Positions 19,479 to 31,769 of a stretch of 64,000 nucleotides of DNA are shown here, in pieces; within the stretch, counting starts at the first letter, position 1, and each line of letters opens with the position of its first letter. The position numbers were made by a program, and so were the translations under genes. The stretch comes from Megaleporinus macrocephalus (Eukaryota > Chordata > Actinopteri > Characiformes > Anostomidae). The notes beneath the pieces are model-generated. The model saw only the letters and a program-made list of their open reading frames with translations, ran no database searches and had not been told where the DNA came from. Location of the stretch: NCBI GenBank assembly GCA_021613375.1, contig CM038718.1:43727666-43791665 (forward strand), read 5' to 3'.

Positions 19479-19734
19479 GTAAGTACTGCATGTAGTCCAC
19501 AGAACAGAGGTTCCTAGTTTAGTGTTAAACCTCTTAAAATATTGATATTTGAACTAAAAATTAAGTAATCTGGCTGATAGAGAATCTCTGAGTACACTGA
19601 ATTTGTTATATAGGTGTGCAACAGTAGTGGGACAGTGGGAGACAGGGCATTCACACTAGGGCCTATGGCGAAGTGGTCTTGGGGACACTATTATATTTAA
19701 GAAGCTTGAAGCTTTTGTTTCCTCAGTAGAGCTT

Positions 19735-19930
19735 TTCCATACATCAGTGTGTTTATTTAACCCTTTCCAAGCCCCTGCTTCTATAAACAACCCAGTATTA
19801 TTTACAGTTCTTATCTAATACCTGCTTTGACTGCTCAGTACTTCATTAAGATAAATCAAGATTTGCTGCTGAAGGAACTGAATACATTCATACAATGTCT
19901 GGGGCGTCCAGGAGAAATCTGGAACCATTA
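19735..19930 (+). repeat. Left arm of an inverted repeat flanking gp9
   Basis: gtgtgtttatttaaccctt, tactgagcagtcaaag-type and gtctggggcgtccaggagaa blocks reappear in reverse complement at about 25022-25212. The outer edges abut other repeats. Confidence 0.75.
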
Positions 19931-20120
19931 AAGTAAAAAAATAGTAACTTTACAGGAGAGGCCAAAACAGCCTTTATTGTCAATGGAAGTCAATGGAAAA
20001 ATTCTTTTTCAAGCTATTTTGGATCATTTCTATTGGTCAATTCATCATAAAACTTTCACACAGTATAAACTGCAGCTGTTGTGTTCAAATGATGTTTAAA
20101 AAATTAAAATTGACAAATAT
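19930..20120 (+). repeat. Dispersed repeat family R1, copy 4
   Basis: aactttacaggagaggccaa, ggaagtcaatgg and atttctattggtcaattcat match the family. A further partial copy lies at about 20295-20415. Confidence 0.75.
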
Positions 20121-20428
20121 GGAGACGGAAATGTTAGAAATGTTCAACATATTTTTCAGGTTTTCTATTGAGAATGTATAAACTTTTACATAAGACTGTA
20201 ACAATGCAGGGGTGGGGGTTTGGGTCATTGGTGAGGGTTCATTTTCATTATGACCCATCCTAAATAAGCCAAATATATATATATATATATAAAACAAAAT
20301 ATAGGTTAATGGAACCAGAATATTTTCCAAGCTAACTTGGAGCATTTCTATTGGTGCATTCATCATGAAATATGGTTAGCTGTCGTGTTCAAATGATGTA
20401 GTAAAATAAAAAATGGAGACACACATAC

Positions 20429-20943
20429 ACTACCGCTCAAAAGTTTAGGATCACTTTAGAATTTTATTTCATGCAATTTTCATGCAATTTACAAACAATA
20501 TTGTTCATTTCACAATTAATATAAGTGTATCAGATTATTTTTAAAGAATAATAATGTTTGTATTAAAGTCTATATTTGTATAGAGGCTTATTTAACATAT
20601 AGTTCTATTATCAGTAATTCTCAGTCCTCTGTCTAAATCTCCTGGTACGGCCGCCAATCCAAGTTAAGGATGTTATTGGACTAATTGGTTGTTAGGACAC
20701 TCTTGCTCAATTGTGATGCACAGCTGAAAAACATTCTACTAATAAGTGAGTATAAAAGGGAACAACATTCTAGGTTAGTTTAGTATCTGAAGATCAGCAG
20801 TTGATGGCTTGCTGACCGACTCAAAATGTCCAGAAAGAAAGAACTTTCTTTAGAGACCCGTCAGTCCATTGTTGTGTAAAGGAAGAAGATACTCCATTGA
20901 AAACAAGAACATCTCACTGTGATCCCAAACTTTTGAGTGGTAG

Positions 20944-20945
<2 letters not shown>
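20429..20945. mobile_element. Tc1/mariner-type MITE
   Basis: Left end cactaccgctcaaaagttt and right end (reverse complement ctaccactcaaaagtttggg) are inverted termini of the Tc1-related class, flanked by TA-containing sequence. The interior has no transposase. A second copy with insertions lies at about 50855-51841. Confidence 0.8.

Positions 20946-20946
<1 letters not shown>

Positions 20947-21020
<74 letters not shown>
20947..21020. repeat. (TA)n microsatellite
   Basis: Uninterrupted TA tract adjoining the MITE on its left and an R1 copy (about 21020-21180) on its right. Confidence 0.97.
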
Positions 21021-21024
<4 letters not shown>

Positions 21025-21858
21025 ACTTTACAAGACAAAACAAAATGTAAATCAATGTAACCAGAATAATATTTTCCAAGCTATCTTGAAGCATTTCTAT
21101 TGGTCCATTCATAATGAAATTTGGGCAGCTGTCGTGTTCAAATAATGTAGAAAAATAAGAATCAACAACAACAACTACATTTGTTTTGCACTATGACGCG
21201 TCCTAAGTAGGCAACCGGTTAAAACACCAAATTACATTGAGGTTTTTGCAGTGTTTATTATATTTAATTTAATTTAATTCAATTCAACATAAAAACACTT
21301 CATTGAGCTTCATTGAGAAATTTGGCCACTGCGGTTGAGAAATGGCTTCTAAAAAACATACAATACAAAGTTTTCTCACTACTGTTGTACATGTTTCTTA
21401 CAGACCATGCCTGGCAGCTAAAACGCCTGTTTATACAGATGACTGTCATAAAACTTATGGAAATTTGCCCCAAGCCCAGTGGATAACAATCTGGCCCTAC
21501 AGGGGCCTAGAGGTTGGGGCTAGTTGGACCTGTAGTGAGCTGGACTTAAGTGGGGTGTGTTTGCTGGTTAGACCACTCTCAGACCTCCTGAGATCATGTC
21601 TGTACTGCGGTATCTCCAGGAGCATATCTCAGCACTGCAGTGACACATGGTGGCGGTAGTGTGTCAGTACGGTTGTGCTGATACAAGTGGATAAGATACC
21701 TCAGTGTCACTGCTGGACTGAGAATTGTCCATCAACCAAAACTTTCCAGCATATACTCTGAACTGGTCTTCCTCTTCATTCTGACAGCAAGACAAGAAGC
21801 TACAACACCATCAATAAACTTTTAATATGATACCAACCTTCTCCCACTGTTCCCACAG

Positions 21859-22603
21859 ATACAGGATGAAGTCGTGTCCAGGCTTGGCTGTGCTGCTGCT
21901 GCTGCTGCTGAGCTCCTCATTGGCACAAATCAGCTCAGACTCCTGCAGGTGCTCCATGTCTCCCTCTGCTGGACTAAAGGTGAACTGCGCCTCCCACAGC
22001 CTTGGGCAAATTCCCACGTTTCCGGCGGACACCACCGAGCTGCACCTGCAGCACAACCTGCTGAGCACCGTGCCTGCGGGGTACTTCGACAAACTCAGGA
22101 ACCTTAAGATGGCAAACCTGTCGGAGAATCCTTTCCACTGTGGCTGCAACATCCGCTACCTGCGAGCCTGGCTCCTCAGGAACCGAGCCGTGACCCCTGG
22201 GACCCCAAGGTGTGCCAGTCCACCGTGGCTGGCTCGCAGGGCTATCGTTGAACTCAGCGAGGAGGACTTCTCGGCCTGCGTGCAGGACCCGTGCTCAGGA
22301 GCGCTCTATAACTTCATGGTGGGCCTCGGGCTGTGCGTCCTCATCGGCCTGCTCTTCTGGTGCTTCCGTCTGGCCAAAGACCTGACCTTCATCTTGGGCA
22401 TCGGAGAGAGGCATGTAGGCCTGGAGGCCGAATCCCTGCGGTCACTCAAACCCAAACACAGGATGAGGATTCGGAGTTTCGCAGCAGGTTCTTCCGGCTC
22501 AAGAGGCGACGAGCTGGAGAGGCCTCTACTCAACATGGACATCCTGCCGCAGATCATTGATGCCTTGCATAAGCAGCACAACATAAAGATCAAAGACACA
22601 TGA
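21859..22603 (+). CDS. gp9: Platelet glycoprotein IX-like LRR membrane protein (CDS from ATG 21866)
   Basis: The exon opens after acceptor cccacag (AG 21857-21858). I chose ATG 21866 rather than an ATG at 21827, because 21827 lies before the acceptor and 21866 directly precedes a signal peptide. The 245-residue product has a Leu-rich signal peptide (1-20), an LRRNT cysteine cluster (Cys27, 29, 41), one leucine-rich repeat (about 57-85, with NLS sequon at 84-86), an LRRCT of the NPFHCGC...YLRAWL...RCASP type (about 88-143), a transmembrane helix (about 149-167) and a 78-residue basic cytoplasmic tail. In the GPIb-IX-V complex these subunits support the von Willebrand factor receptor on platelets or thrombocytes. 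HCGCNIRYLRAWL and RCASP are closest to GP9; DTTEL also recalls GP1BB. GP9 is favoured by linkage to cnbp, as in human 3q21. The single coding exon is typical; the long tail is not. Confidence 0.8.
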
Positions 22604-22639
22604 AGATGGCACATGACCACAAGCTCCACTGACCATACA

Positions 22640-23300
22640 GGAGCTCCAATTACAGACTGCAGTTCATCTGATTCTCTGTATACTTTATTACTCTGTTCTT
22701 TAATGATCAGGACCCCCACAGGACCACCACAGAGCAGATATTATTTGGGTGGTGGGTCATTCTCAGCACTGCAGGGACACTGACATGGTGGTGGTGTGTT
22801 ACTGTGTGTTGTGCTGGTGTGAGTGGATCCGTGGACACAGGACGCCGCCCACAGGACCCTGCTGTCTGGATAGTTTTGGTTGGTGGACGATTCTCAGTCC
22901 AGCAGGTGATTAAACCCTTCAGCAGCAGCACTGCTGTATCTGATCCACTTACACCAGCACGACACACACAATAACACACAACCACCATCTCATATTATAT
23001 AATATATAATATTTATTATATATGTAATTTAACAGTCCAGTCCAAACTTCAGCAGCACTGCTGTGTCTGATCCACTCACACCAGCATGTCAGTGTCACTG
23101 CAGTGATGAGAATGACCCACCTGTCTAATAGTATCTGCTCTGTGGTGGTCCTGTGGGGGTCCTGATCATTAAAGAACAGAGTAATAAAGTATACAGAGAA
23201 TCAGATGAACTACAGTCTGGAAGTGGAGCTCCTGTATGGTCAGTGAAGCTGATAAACTGGACAATGTGTGTTTTAATGTTATGGCTGATCGTTGTATATA
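22640..23300. repeat. Palindromic dispersed repeat family P1, copy 2
   Basis: Begins with caattacagactgcagttca about 40 bp after the gp9 stop and includes aatgatcaggacccccacag, gtgtgagtggatcc and, inverted, ctgatccactcacaccagca. It probably provides much of the gp9 3' UTR; the first AATAAA after the stop (about 23183-23188) lies inside it. Confidence 0.85.
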
Positions 23301-23900
23301 AACATATAATCTATATATTAAAATAGAAAACATTAATAATAACTTAAAGTTTATGAGCAAACTTTGAGTTGGTTTGCTGAAGCCCATAACAGAAATTCAC
23401 ATTTATATCAAATTTGATCAATATACATTCCAAATTTATAGAATTTTAACATCAATTATTTAAAAGTGTTCTTTTCTTTTTCAGCGATAAACATGTTGAA
23501 ACAACTTTGTGGTATTAACTTTGATTCCAAACAAAACTCTGCCCGAGTTGCTGTTCCAGCTGTTACAAAAGTCACGTAGAAGGTTTCAAAGGAAGCATCT
23601 GTCATAGATTTGTAAACAGAATAAACAAACACAGGGTTGCCAGTAAAGGGTACATTTCTAATATTTACCCGTTGGTGCACAAGCTAAGCAAACCCTTTCT
23701 AATGTCCAGCATCATTTCCTGTGTTATTGTATGTATTGCTGAGCATCTATTAATCAGTAAATCAGTATATTTCATTACTTAATGTTCCAGGTTTTTTTTA
23801 TTAAAAATCTTGATTTAAATCTTATTTATTTACCTCATGTTCCTGACTGCAAACCTTTATCAGTGTCAACAGTTCCTATTAACCTCCATAGCGAACACTT
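23300..23900. other. No gene seen
   Basis: AT-rich intergenic DNA. Frames of 72-74 codons on the minus strand lack recognisable domains. Confidence 0.4.
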
Positions 23901-23919
23901 AAGGGGTTAATTCTGACTT

Positions 23920-24430
23920 GTGTGTTAGAAGGCAGCGATACGGCAAAGATACAGACAATAAAATCAGTCGAGTCCCTTTTAGGCCAGGTTGTGCGTCCGT
24001 TTCAGCCACGAACTACAATTCCCATAATGCAAGCGCCCGTGACGTCAGGATCACATGCTCGGTTTTAGCCAATCACGCACCACCTTGCCGCTCGTCATTT
24101 CTAATCATCGTATATATGGCGTCGTGTTTGGTTCTGTGGTTTCCAGCCTACTGAGCTTCTCTCTTGTCCCCCGTTTCTCCTTCTCTGTGTGTGATCTTTG
24201 CTTATTTTCTTTTTGCTTGTGGTCTTTTAGTTTGTTCCTCTTGTTGTGATCGCTGGTCAGTTTGCTGCCCTGCTCTGGATTATTGTTGGTTATTCTGGGT
24301 CTAGCTTTGACTCTCCATGTCTTCATTGTGTTCACTGTAGCTATTAGACAGACTAACTCACTTCTGCTTAATAAAAATAGTTCACCTTTTTTATATTCTG
24401 AGCGTGTGGTTTGTGAGTCCATTAAGATGA
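23920..24430 (+). mobile_element. LTR-like promoter block, possible solo LTR relic
   Basis: Compact array in promoter order: ACTACAATTCCCATAATGC (24012-24030, ZNF143-like), TGACGTCA (24040-24047, CRE), CCAAT (24069-24073) and TATATAT (about 24111-24117). A C/T-rich stretch follows, then AATAAA at about 24370 and a GTG-rich segment. The order promoter, then poly(A) signal within about 400 bp is that of an LTR, and the ACTACAATTCCCATAATGC block is common in fish interspersed repeats. No gag-pol or target duplication is visible. A cellular promoter with a short transcript is the alternative. Confidence 0.45.
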
Positions 24431-24484
24431 ACAGAAATCACCATTTCCTCCATTTCCATTTTGTCTATTTTTATTGGTCTACAT

Positions 24485-24800
24485 CGGAATCAGAATCAGA
24501 CTTTATTGGCCAAGTATGCTCACACATACAAGGAATTAGTTTTTGGTTATAACTGACATTACAGGATTAACACACACACACAGTGACATACACGCACAGA
24601 CACACCTGTAAAGACCGAATTAAATAGATATAAATATGAAGAACAGAAGAGTCACTGGTGGAGACGGTGGTACAGAGTGTTCTGAGACTATCAGATAAAT
24701 AAAAGTGCAGTACAGAGAAAGAAGAGTGAGAGAACATCTGGATATGGATGTGTGTATGTAGTAGACTGTATAAAGAAAGAAGAGTGTCACCATTATTTAG
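24485..24800 (-). repeat. Non-LTR retrotransposon 3' tail
   Basis: gaatcagaatcagactttat followed by tggccaagtatgctcacaca is the reverse complement of a common fish LINE 3' end. Nothing coding remains. Confidence 0.6.
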
Positions 24801-25021
24801 AAATTTACACCTCATATAAACACCCATATCTCCAAATGGGGAGTGTTTGAGGCACCTAAGCTGATTTTTGATTTTTAAACCCTACTTATCAATAAGTGTA
24901 TGTTCACCAGTAAGATCACCAGATCTGATTAGAACAGATGTAAATAATCATACATACAATACAAAGTAACATGAATATGTTATTGTGAGAGAAGTAGATC
25001 AGATCTTGATCCAGTTTGAAG

Positions 25022-25215
25022 AACAAAGTTAGGTTCCAGATTTCTCCTGGACGCCCCAGACATTGTATGAATGTGTTCAGTTCCTTCAGTAGCAATCTTG
25101 ATTTAGCTTAATGAAGTACTGAGCAGTCAAAGTAGGTATTAGATGAGAACTGATAATAATACTGGGTTGTTTAGGAGAAGCTTGGAAAGGGTTAAATAAA
25201 CACACTGACGTATGA
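25022..25215 (-). repeat. Right arm of the inverted repeat flanking gp9
   Basis: ttctcctggacgccccagac and aagggttaaataaacacact are the reverse complements of blocks at 19895-19920 and 19745-19770. The pair encloses about 5.1 kb that includes the entire gp9 coding exon. Confidence 0.75.
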
Positions 25216-25489
25216 GAAAGCACTACTTACTTAATCTTCTGATTACTCTTCCATGGGGGTCATATATAGAGGCGATGCTGTGCAGCAGAACAGTGCAGCT
25301 CCTGCGTCTGCTCTATCTTTCTGAAGGTCCTATAAGGGGTTTGATTAGCTTTTCTAGAAGTAGCAGCAGTTCTCCTCTCTTCTTGACCTCCACTGTTCCT
25401 ATTAACTGCCATTTGTTACTTATATAACAAACTGAGAAAACACTTCTCTTCTTATAGCCCTCTGAGTTATCTGAGACCTCAATTGTTGG

Positions 25490-25915
25490 GGTGCTGGAGT
25501 GTTTAAACACTGTGTCCACTCACTGTCCACTCTATTAGACACTCCTACTACTTGCTGGTCCACCTTGTAGATGTAAAGTCAGAGACAGTAGCTCATCTGC
25601 TGCTGCACAGTTTGTGTTCCTCTAGTTCTTCATCAGTGGACACAGGACGCCGCCCACAGGACACTGCTGTCTGGATAGTTTTGGTTGGTGGACGATTCTC
25701 AGTCCAGCAGTGACACTGAAGGTGTCTGATCCACTTGTATCAGCACAACACAAACTAACACACCACCATGTCAGTGTCAGTGCTGAGAATGACCCACCTC
25801 CCTAATAGTATCTGCTCTGTGGTGGTCCTGTGGGGGTCCAGATCATTAAAGAACAGAGTAATAAAGTATACAGAGAATCAGATGACCTACAGTCTGTAAG
25901 TGTAGAACTATACAG
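25490..25915. repeat. Palindromic dispersed repeat family P1, copy 3
   Basis: gtttaaacactgtgtccact, gatgtaaagtcagagacag and ggacacaggacgccgcccac match the family. The left third is missing. Confidence 0.85.
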
Positions 25916-26474
25916 TGCTCTTATTGGGTGAGCAGTACTAATAATATATTTCCCAGTATTCAGTCCTCTCATATTTATTACAGCTTCTTTTCCTTCCAGG
26001 AAACTGATCCCAGATCAGCATTACTTTCAGTATGTAATTCTGCAGCACCACTTGTGGATGTTTTTAGATTTGAAGCAAGAGTAGAGCTTAATGTTCTCTT
26101 CTCTCTCTGAAAGACGAAAGCTTCAAATGCTGTTTTATCAATTAGGAACAGTTTTGGTGGTCTTCCAGGTAGTTGTTAGGGGTTCTATCATCTGTGTAGC
26201 TTTAAATCCTTGTTTTTATTGCAAATCTAGTTCTTTTCCAAGTTTTTTTTTATTAAAATTGGATTGTTTTCTATGTTATGTCAGAAATTATCCCCTGAAC
26301 ATTGAGCACAGGTACTAAATAAATGAAAGGTGGTCTCAGACTGTACTGTATATAAAAGCCCCAGAGTGCATTACAGTACATAATCAGCCCAATGCTATCT
26401 TTTTCTCAGTTGTAGTATCATTTGTTGACATTTAAGGATAGAAAGAAACAAACATGACAAACACAACCACACTT

Positions 26475-27423
26475 TCTCGATCCTCCTCCAGCTTTATTGA
26501 TAGTTTAAAATTACATTTTCTATGTTATAGGACTTAAGTTGCATCTTCTTTCCGACTTAAAAACTGAGTACAAGCAAATGATATTCTTACAGTAGTCCAA
26601 GTGATATTGTACAAAAATAATATTTGATTTCTGTGAAAACATTCTCCTTTTGCAAATTACTGATAAATCCACAAGTTTGCTGTTCTTGATAATTTAGGAT
26701 AGAAATGACTAAAATTACTTTTGGAATATTTAGGCATTAATGAGCGTCGTCTGCTGAACTTGCAAACAAACAGATGACTGTACAAAAAAAAGTCAAAAGA
26801 ACAAAGAAAAAGAAAGAAAGAACACGAGAACTTAGGATTCCTCCAAATTTCTGAATTCTGTTATCAGCATTATCGATACAACATTTCTTCACAAGTTAAC
26901 GCCCAGCTTGCTCATGGGGGCGCGGTTTAAGATGGATTCCTGTGTTGCGAATGGTTATCCCGGTCATACTCTCTCTTAAGCCAACTCAGTTTTCCCCCCC
27001 AACTGAATCTAAACGAAGAAAAAAAGAAAATCTGTACACAGAAATGGGGGGGCTTCCCCAACTTCTGCCTTCTCATCGTCAGGCTCACGTCGAGCCCAGA
27101 GGTCCTACATAGCACACTGCGCCCCAGTCGTTGATCTTCTTACCAGCGGCATGAAAAGGGGTCTTCTTTTTCTTTTTTTTTAATAACAAAGCATTGTACA
27201 TAACACCTCTACCAAACTAAACAGACATTTTGTATTGAATGCAGAAAGATTTTCCACCCCTTTGTTATTTTTTGTTTTGTTTTTTTTCCGTATAAACATG
27301 TCAAGAAGCTCACTGGCCTGGGACCAGCCTCTGTCTGCCAACCTTTGGCCAATGAAGAGGATTCCGAGAAAATAATACAACCAACCATCAATCTGAAAAA
27401 GGAGGGGCGACAGAGGAAGCCGG
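26475..27423 (-). other. cnbp: cnbp 3' UTR
   Basis: Repeat-poor sequence between the stop codon and the poly(A) signal, with A/T runs and no competing coding frame. Its lack of transposon debris contrasts with both flanks and supports a constrained UTR. Confidence 0.6.
26493..26498 (-). terminator. cnbp: Poly(A) signal of cnbp (AATAAA on minus strand)
   Basis: Plus-strand TTTATT in ccagctttattgatag. It lies 925 bases beyond the cnbp stop codon, with no repeat element between, giving a plausible single 3' UTR of about 0.95 kb. Confidence 0.65.
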
Positions 27424-29186
<1,763 letters not shown>

Positions 29187-29853
29187 TTTCTAAAAAAAGA
29201 GGAACACAAAACATACAATTAACCAAGTACATTCCAACAGAAGGGGACAGGAAATAAAAAAACTGGTGCAAAACTGTATTGCCTCTCCCAAATGATTCAT
29301 TAACCCAGCTTCACCACCAGCTGTGGTGCTTCTCCCAAACTGTGAGTCATGACACACGACTGTCAAACCTGGCTGCTCGTTTAGCTAAAGCCCATGTCCA
29401 TACAAATGGATATAGAGAGATACACATACATATATAAACACATGTATACATATAAGAAAGCCTCATGTAGCTTAATGGAGCATCAGGAGACTTGTTTATA
29501 GGAGTCTATAGTTACAAAAAGGCCCATAAAGCTCAAGTAAGCCAGACTGCTAGCTGGCTAAAGCCACATGCCATGTGAACCAGCACACATGGAACGAGGC
29601 AGAAATCAGCCAACTCACTTTCCATGCAGGTGCTGGCTGTAAAGCCTGTAGAGGCCTGATCTGAGATTAGGGCAAACAAAATAGCCTATATAATCAATCA
29701 AGACTTGACAACGTATAGCTAAGAACGTGTGCTATATAATAATATTACTAATAATAGTATTAATACTAATTTTAGTAAACTTTACTGCAAAGAAGGAGGC
29801 CTAAATTATGCTCTCTCTGTAATTTAGCAGAAAAAGCCTCACCTGATTGCCCT

Positions 29854-29958
29854 CTGAAGTTAGCTTCTTATTCGAATTACCCGTCCCACCTTAAATGGTG
29901 CAGCAGAGCTGCACCATTTAAGGTGGGACGGGCAATTCGAATAAGAAGCTAACTTCAG
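29854..29958. mobile_element. 105-bp near-perfect palindrome (MITE family M1) in cnbp intron 1
   Basis: Two 51-bp arms, starting CTGAAGTTAGCTTCTTATTC and ending its complement, flank a 3-bp spacer, with a single mismatch. The inner part CCACCTTAAATGGTGCAGC pairs with GCTGCACCATTTAAGGTGG. Other copies are at 43.23-43.35 and 48.76-48.87 kb and a half copy at 35.10 kb. No target duplication is obvious. Confidence 0.88.
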
Positions 29959-30647
29959 CCACGTTTTTTTTTCAAGTTCACGCTCAATTAGAGGACCATT
30001 CAGAAACGATTGACCCCGATAAAGAATAATAACCACCATCCTTCTCACCCCTTAGTCGAGATGCTGGTTTGTAAGGTCAAAGTTACTAAAAAGCTCACGC
30101 GACACCCCGATAACGTCTTAAAGTGGGTGCTACAGGTCCTACAACCTCGATCAGAGTGAAATCCGATGGTGTTCACAGTTTCTAATGCTAGATAATAAGC
30201 AAATGAGCACCAATGTGAGGGAACGAGCGCCGGCCAACGTGCGCTGCGCCCAGAATGTGTAGCTCAGCGTTTCTTGACTGGGCCGCAGCGGTGCAGCGAG
30301 AACCGGACCGACGGCGTGGACGAGAAAGTCCTCGATGGTTTACGTCTTCCACACGGACAAGGAAGCCCGGGTTTAATTCATTTCGCATTAAAACCCACAT
30401 GTTCTGTTTCAAAAACGATAATAAACACGAGAAGCCCCCTTTTTTTCCCGCGCAGCCACGCTGCAGCTAGGCCACGAGACCTGGCTAACCAGCGAGCCGA
30501 AATAACTCAGTCTCTCCGCTACCCTTACTTGCTATTTTAAGACACTATTATGACCCAGTTTTAAGGATTAGACGCGGTGTGTTTAATTTAGACCGACAAA
30601 GTTATAATTTGGCGAAGAAAAAGAGCTTAAAAACGTCTCAGACTCAC

Positions 30648-30720
30648 CTACTTGCTTCGCTACAGGCTAGTTAGCTACGTGACTCACTGGCGTATGACTC
30701 CGCCCCCCTCTCCGCTGCGC
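30648..30720 (-). other. cnbp: Candidate non-coding first exon of cnbp
   Basis: On the minus strand a strong donor GTGAGTC (exon end 30648) follows GC-rich sequence, 1.46 kb upstream of the acceptor before the ATG. Mammalian CNBP likewise has a non-coding first exon. The 5' end is not determined; 30720 is nominal. Confidence 0.6.
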
Positions 30721-30830
30721 CACACGCGGTTTGCGCATGTCCGTTTAGACTGACGGAACCGGCAACCAATCAGAGATCAGCCGAGCTGGAAATTTGAGCC
30801 AATGGCGAACGCGCATTCCTGGACACCACC
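30680..30830 (-). promoter_or_regulatory. cnbp: cnbp promoter region
   Basis: A GC- and CpG-richer segment holds an AP-1-like TGACTCA (30680-30686), a GC box-like ccgcccccc (about 30700-30708), and CCAAT motifs at about 30765 (aaccaatcag), 30800 (agccaatgg) and 30843 (gtccaatcag). No TATA box is evident, as expected of a housekeeping gene. Confidence 0.55.
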
Positions 30831-31590
30831 CCCATGAACTGTCCAATCAGAGGCTGTCTGAGGACCACACTCCCACCTATATTTGTCAGGGCTGCTACGA
30901 AGCGGTGGCTTCAGTTCCCTACGCCCTACGCCCTACACCCTACTCCCTAGATATCAGGATTTACACTCATATGCCAAAGTTTGAAGGTCTAATTCCGCGT
31001 TTTGATGATTTTCTAAGTGAAACACGTTCACTGATACATTAGGGACTTAAAAAGCTGTATAAAACTTTTAGCACAGGCCACATTTTTGGTCAATAAACAG
31101 GTCAAGCAGCAAATGCGAGCCAATGGCGAAAGCGCTATCCTGGACACCACCCCCATAAACTGTTCAGTCAAAGGCTGCTTGAGAACTACACTGCCACCTA
31201 TATTAAGCGGTGGCTTCAGTTCCCTACTCCCTATGCCCTACTCTCTACGCCCTACTTACTATGCTCTACAGTCTACACCCTACTCCCTATGCCCTACTTC
31301 CTGCAGCCTACTTCCTATGCCCTATCACTTATGCCCTACTCCCTGTTCCCTACTGTCTATGCCCTTCTCCCTATGCCCTATTCCAAATGCCCAACTCCCT
31401 ATGCCCTTCTTCTTACACTCTAATCTCTATGCCCAACTCCCTATGCCTTACTGCCTAGATAACAGGATTTACACTCATATGCAAAAGTTTGAAGGTCAAA
31501 TTCCACTTTTTGGTGATTTTCTAAGTAAAACACATTGATATATTGGGAACTTAAAAAGCATGCATAAAACGTTTGACACAGGCCACATTA
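30796..31590. repeat. Tandem duplication with CCCTA-rich minisatellite, upstream of cnbp
   Basis: Unit A (about 30796-31085) and unit B (about 31115-31590) share gagccaatggcgaa, cctggacaccacccccat, agcggtggcttcagttccct, aggatttacactcatatgc and aagtttgaaggtc. Between shared blocks unit A has about four short CCCTAC-type repeats (about 30918-30950), while unit B has about 20 (31218-31458, e.g. ccctatgccctactccc). Frames through unit B are low-complexity artefacts. Confidence 0.88.
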
Positions 31591-31769
31591 TTCTTAAATC
31601 CAGCACCAAATAAGCAGTAATTGTTCATTAAGATATATAGAAGTGTGTTCTCTGTAGAGGGCGTGTTATTTACAGTCTTATTGCTACAAATATTTTTGCA
31701 GAAATAAGTGAGGTGCGAAGCACAGACAATAAAAGCCAATTAAAGGAGCGATATGTAAGATGGCTTATC

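Noticed and set aside
21811..22152. Minus-strand 113-codon frame over gp9
   Set aside because: Antisense shadow; the plus strand carries signal peptide, LRR and transmembrane segment in order.
31086..31538. 150-codon frame rich in PYSLCPTP-type repeats
   Set aside because: Translation of the CCCTA-rich minisatellite upstream of cnbp; no codon-level constraint and starts inside a repeat unit.
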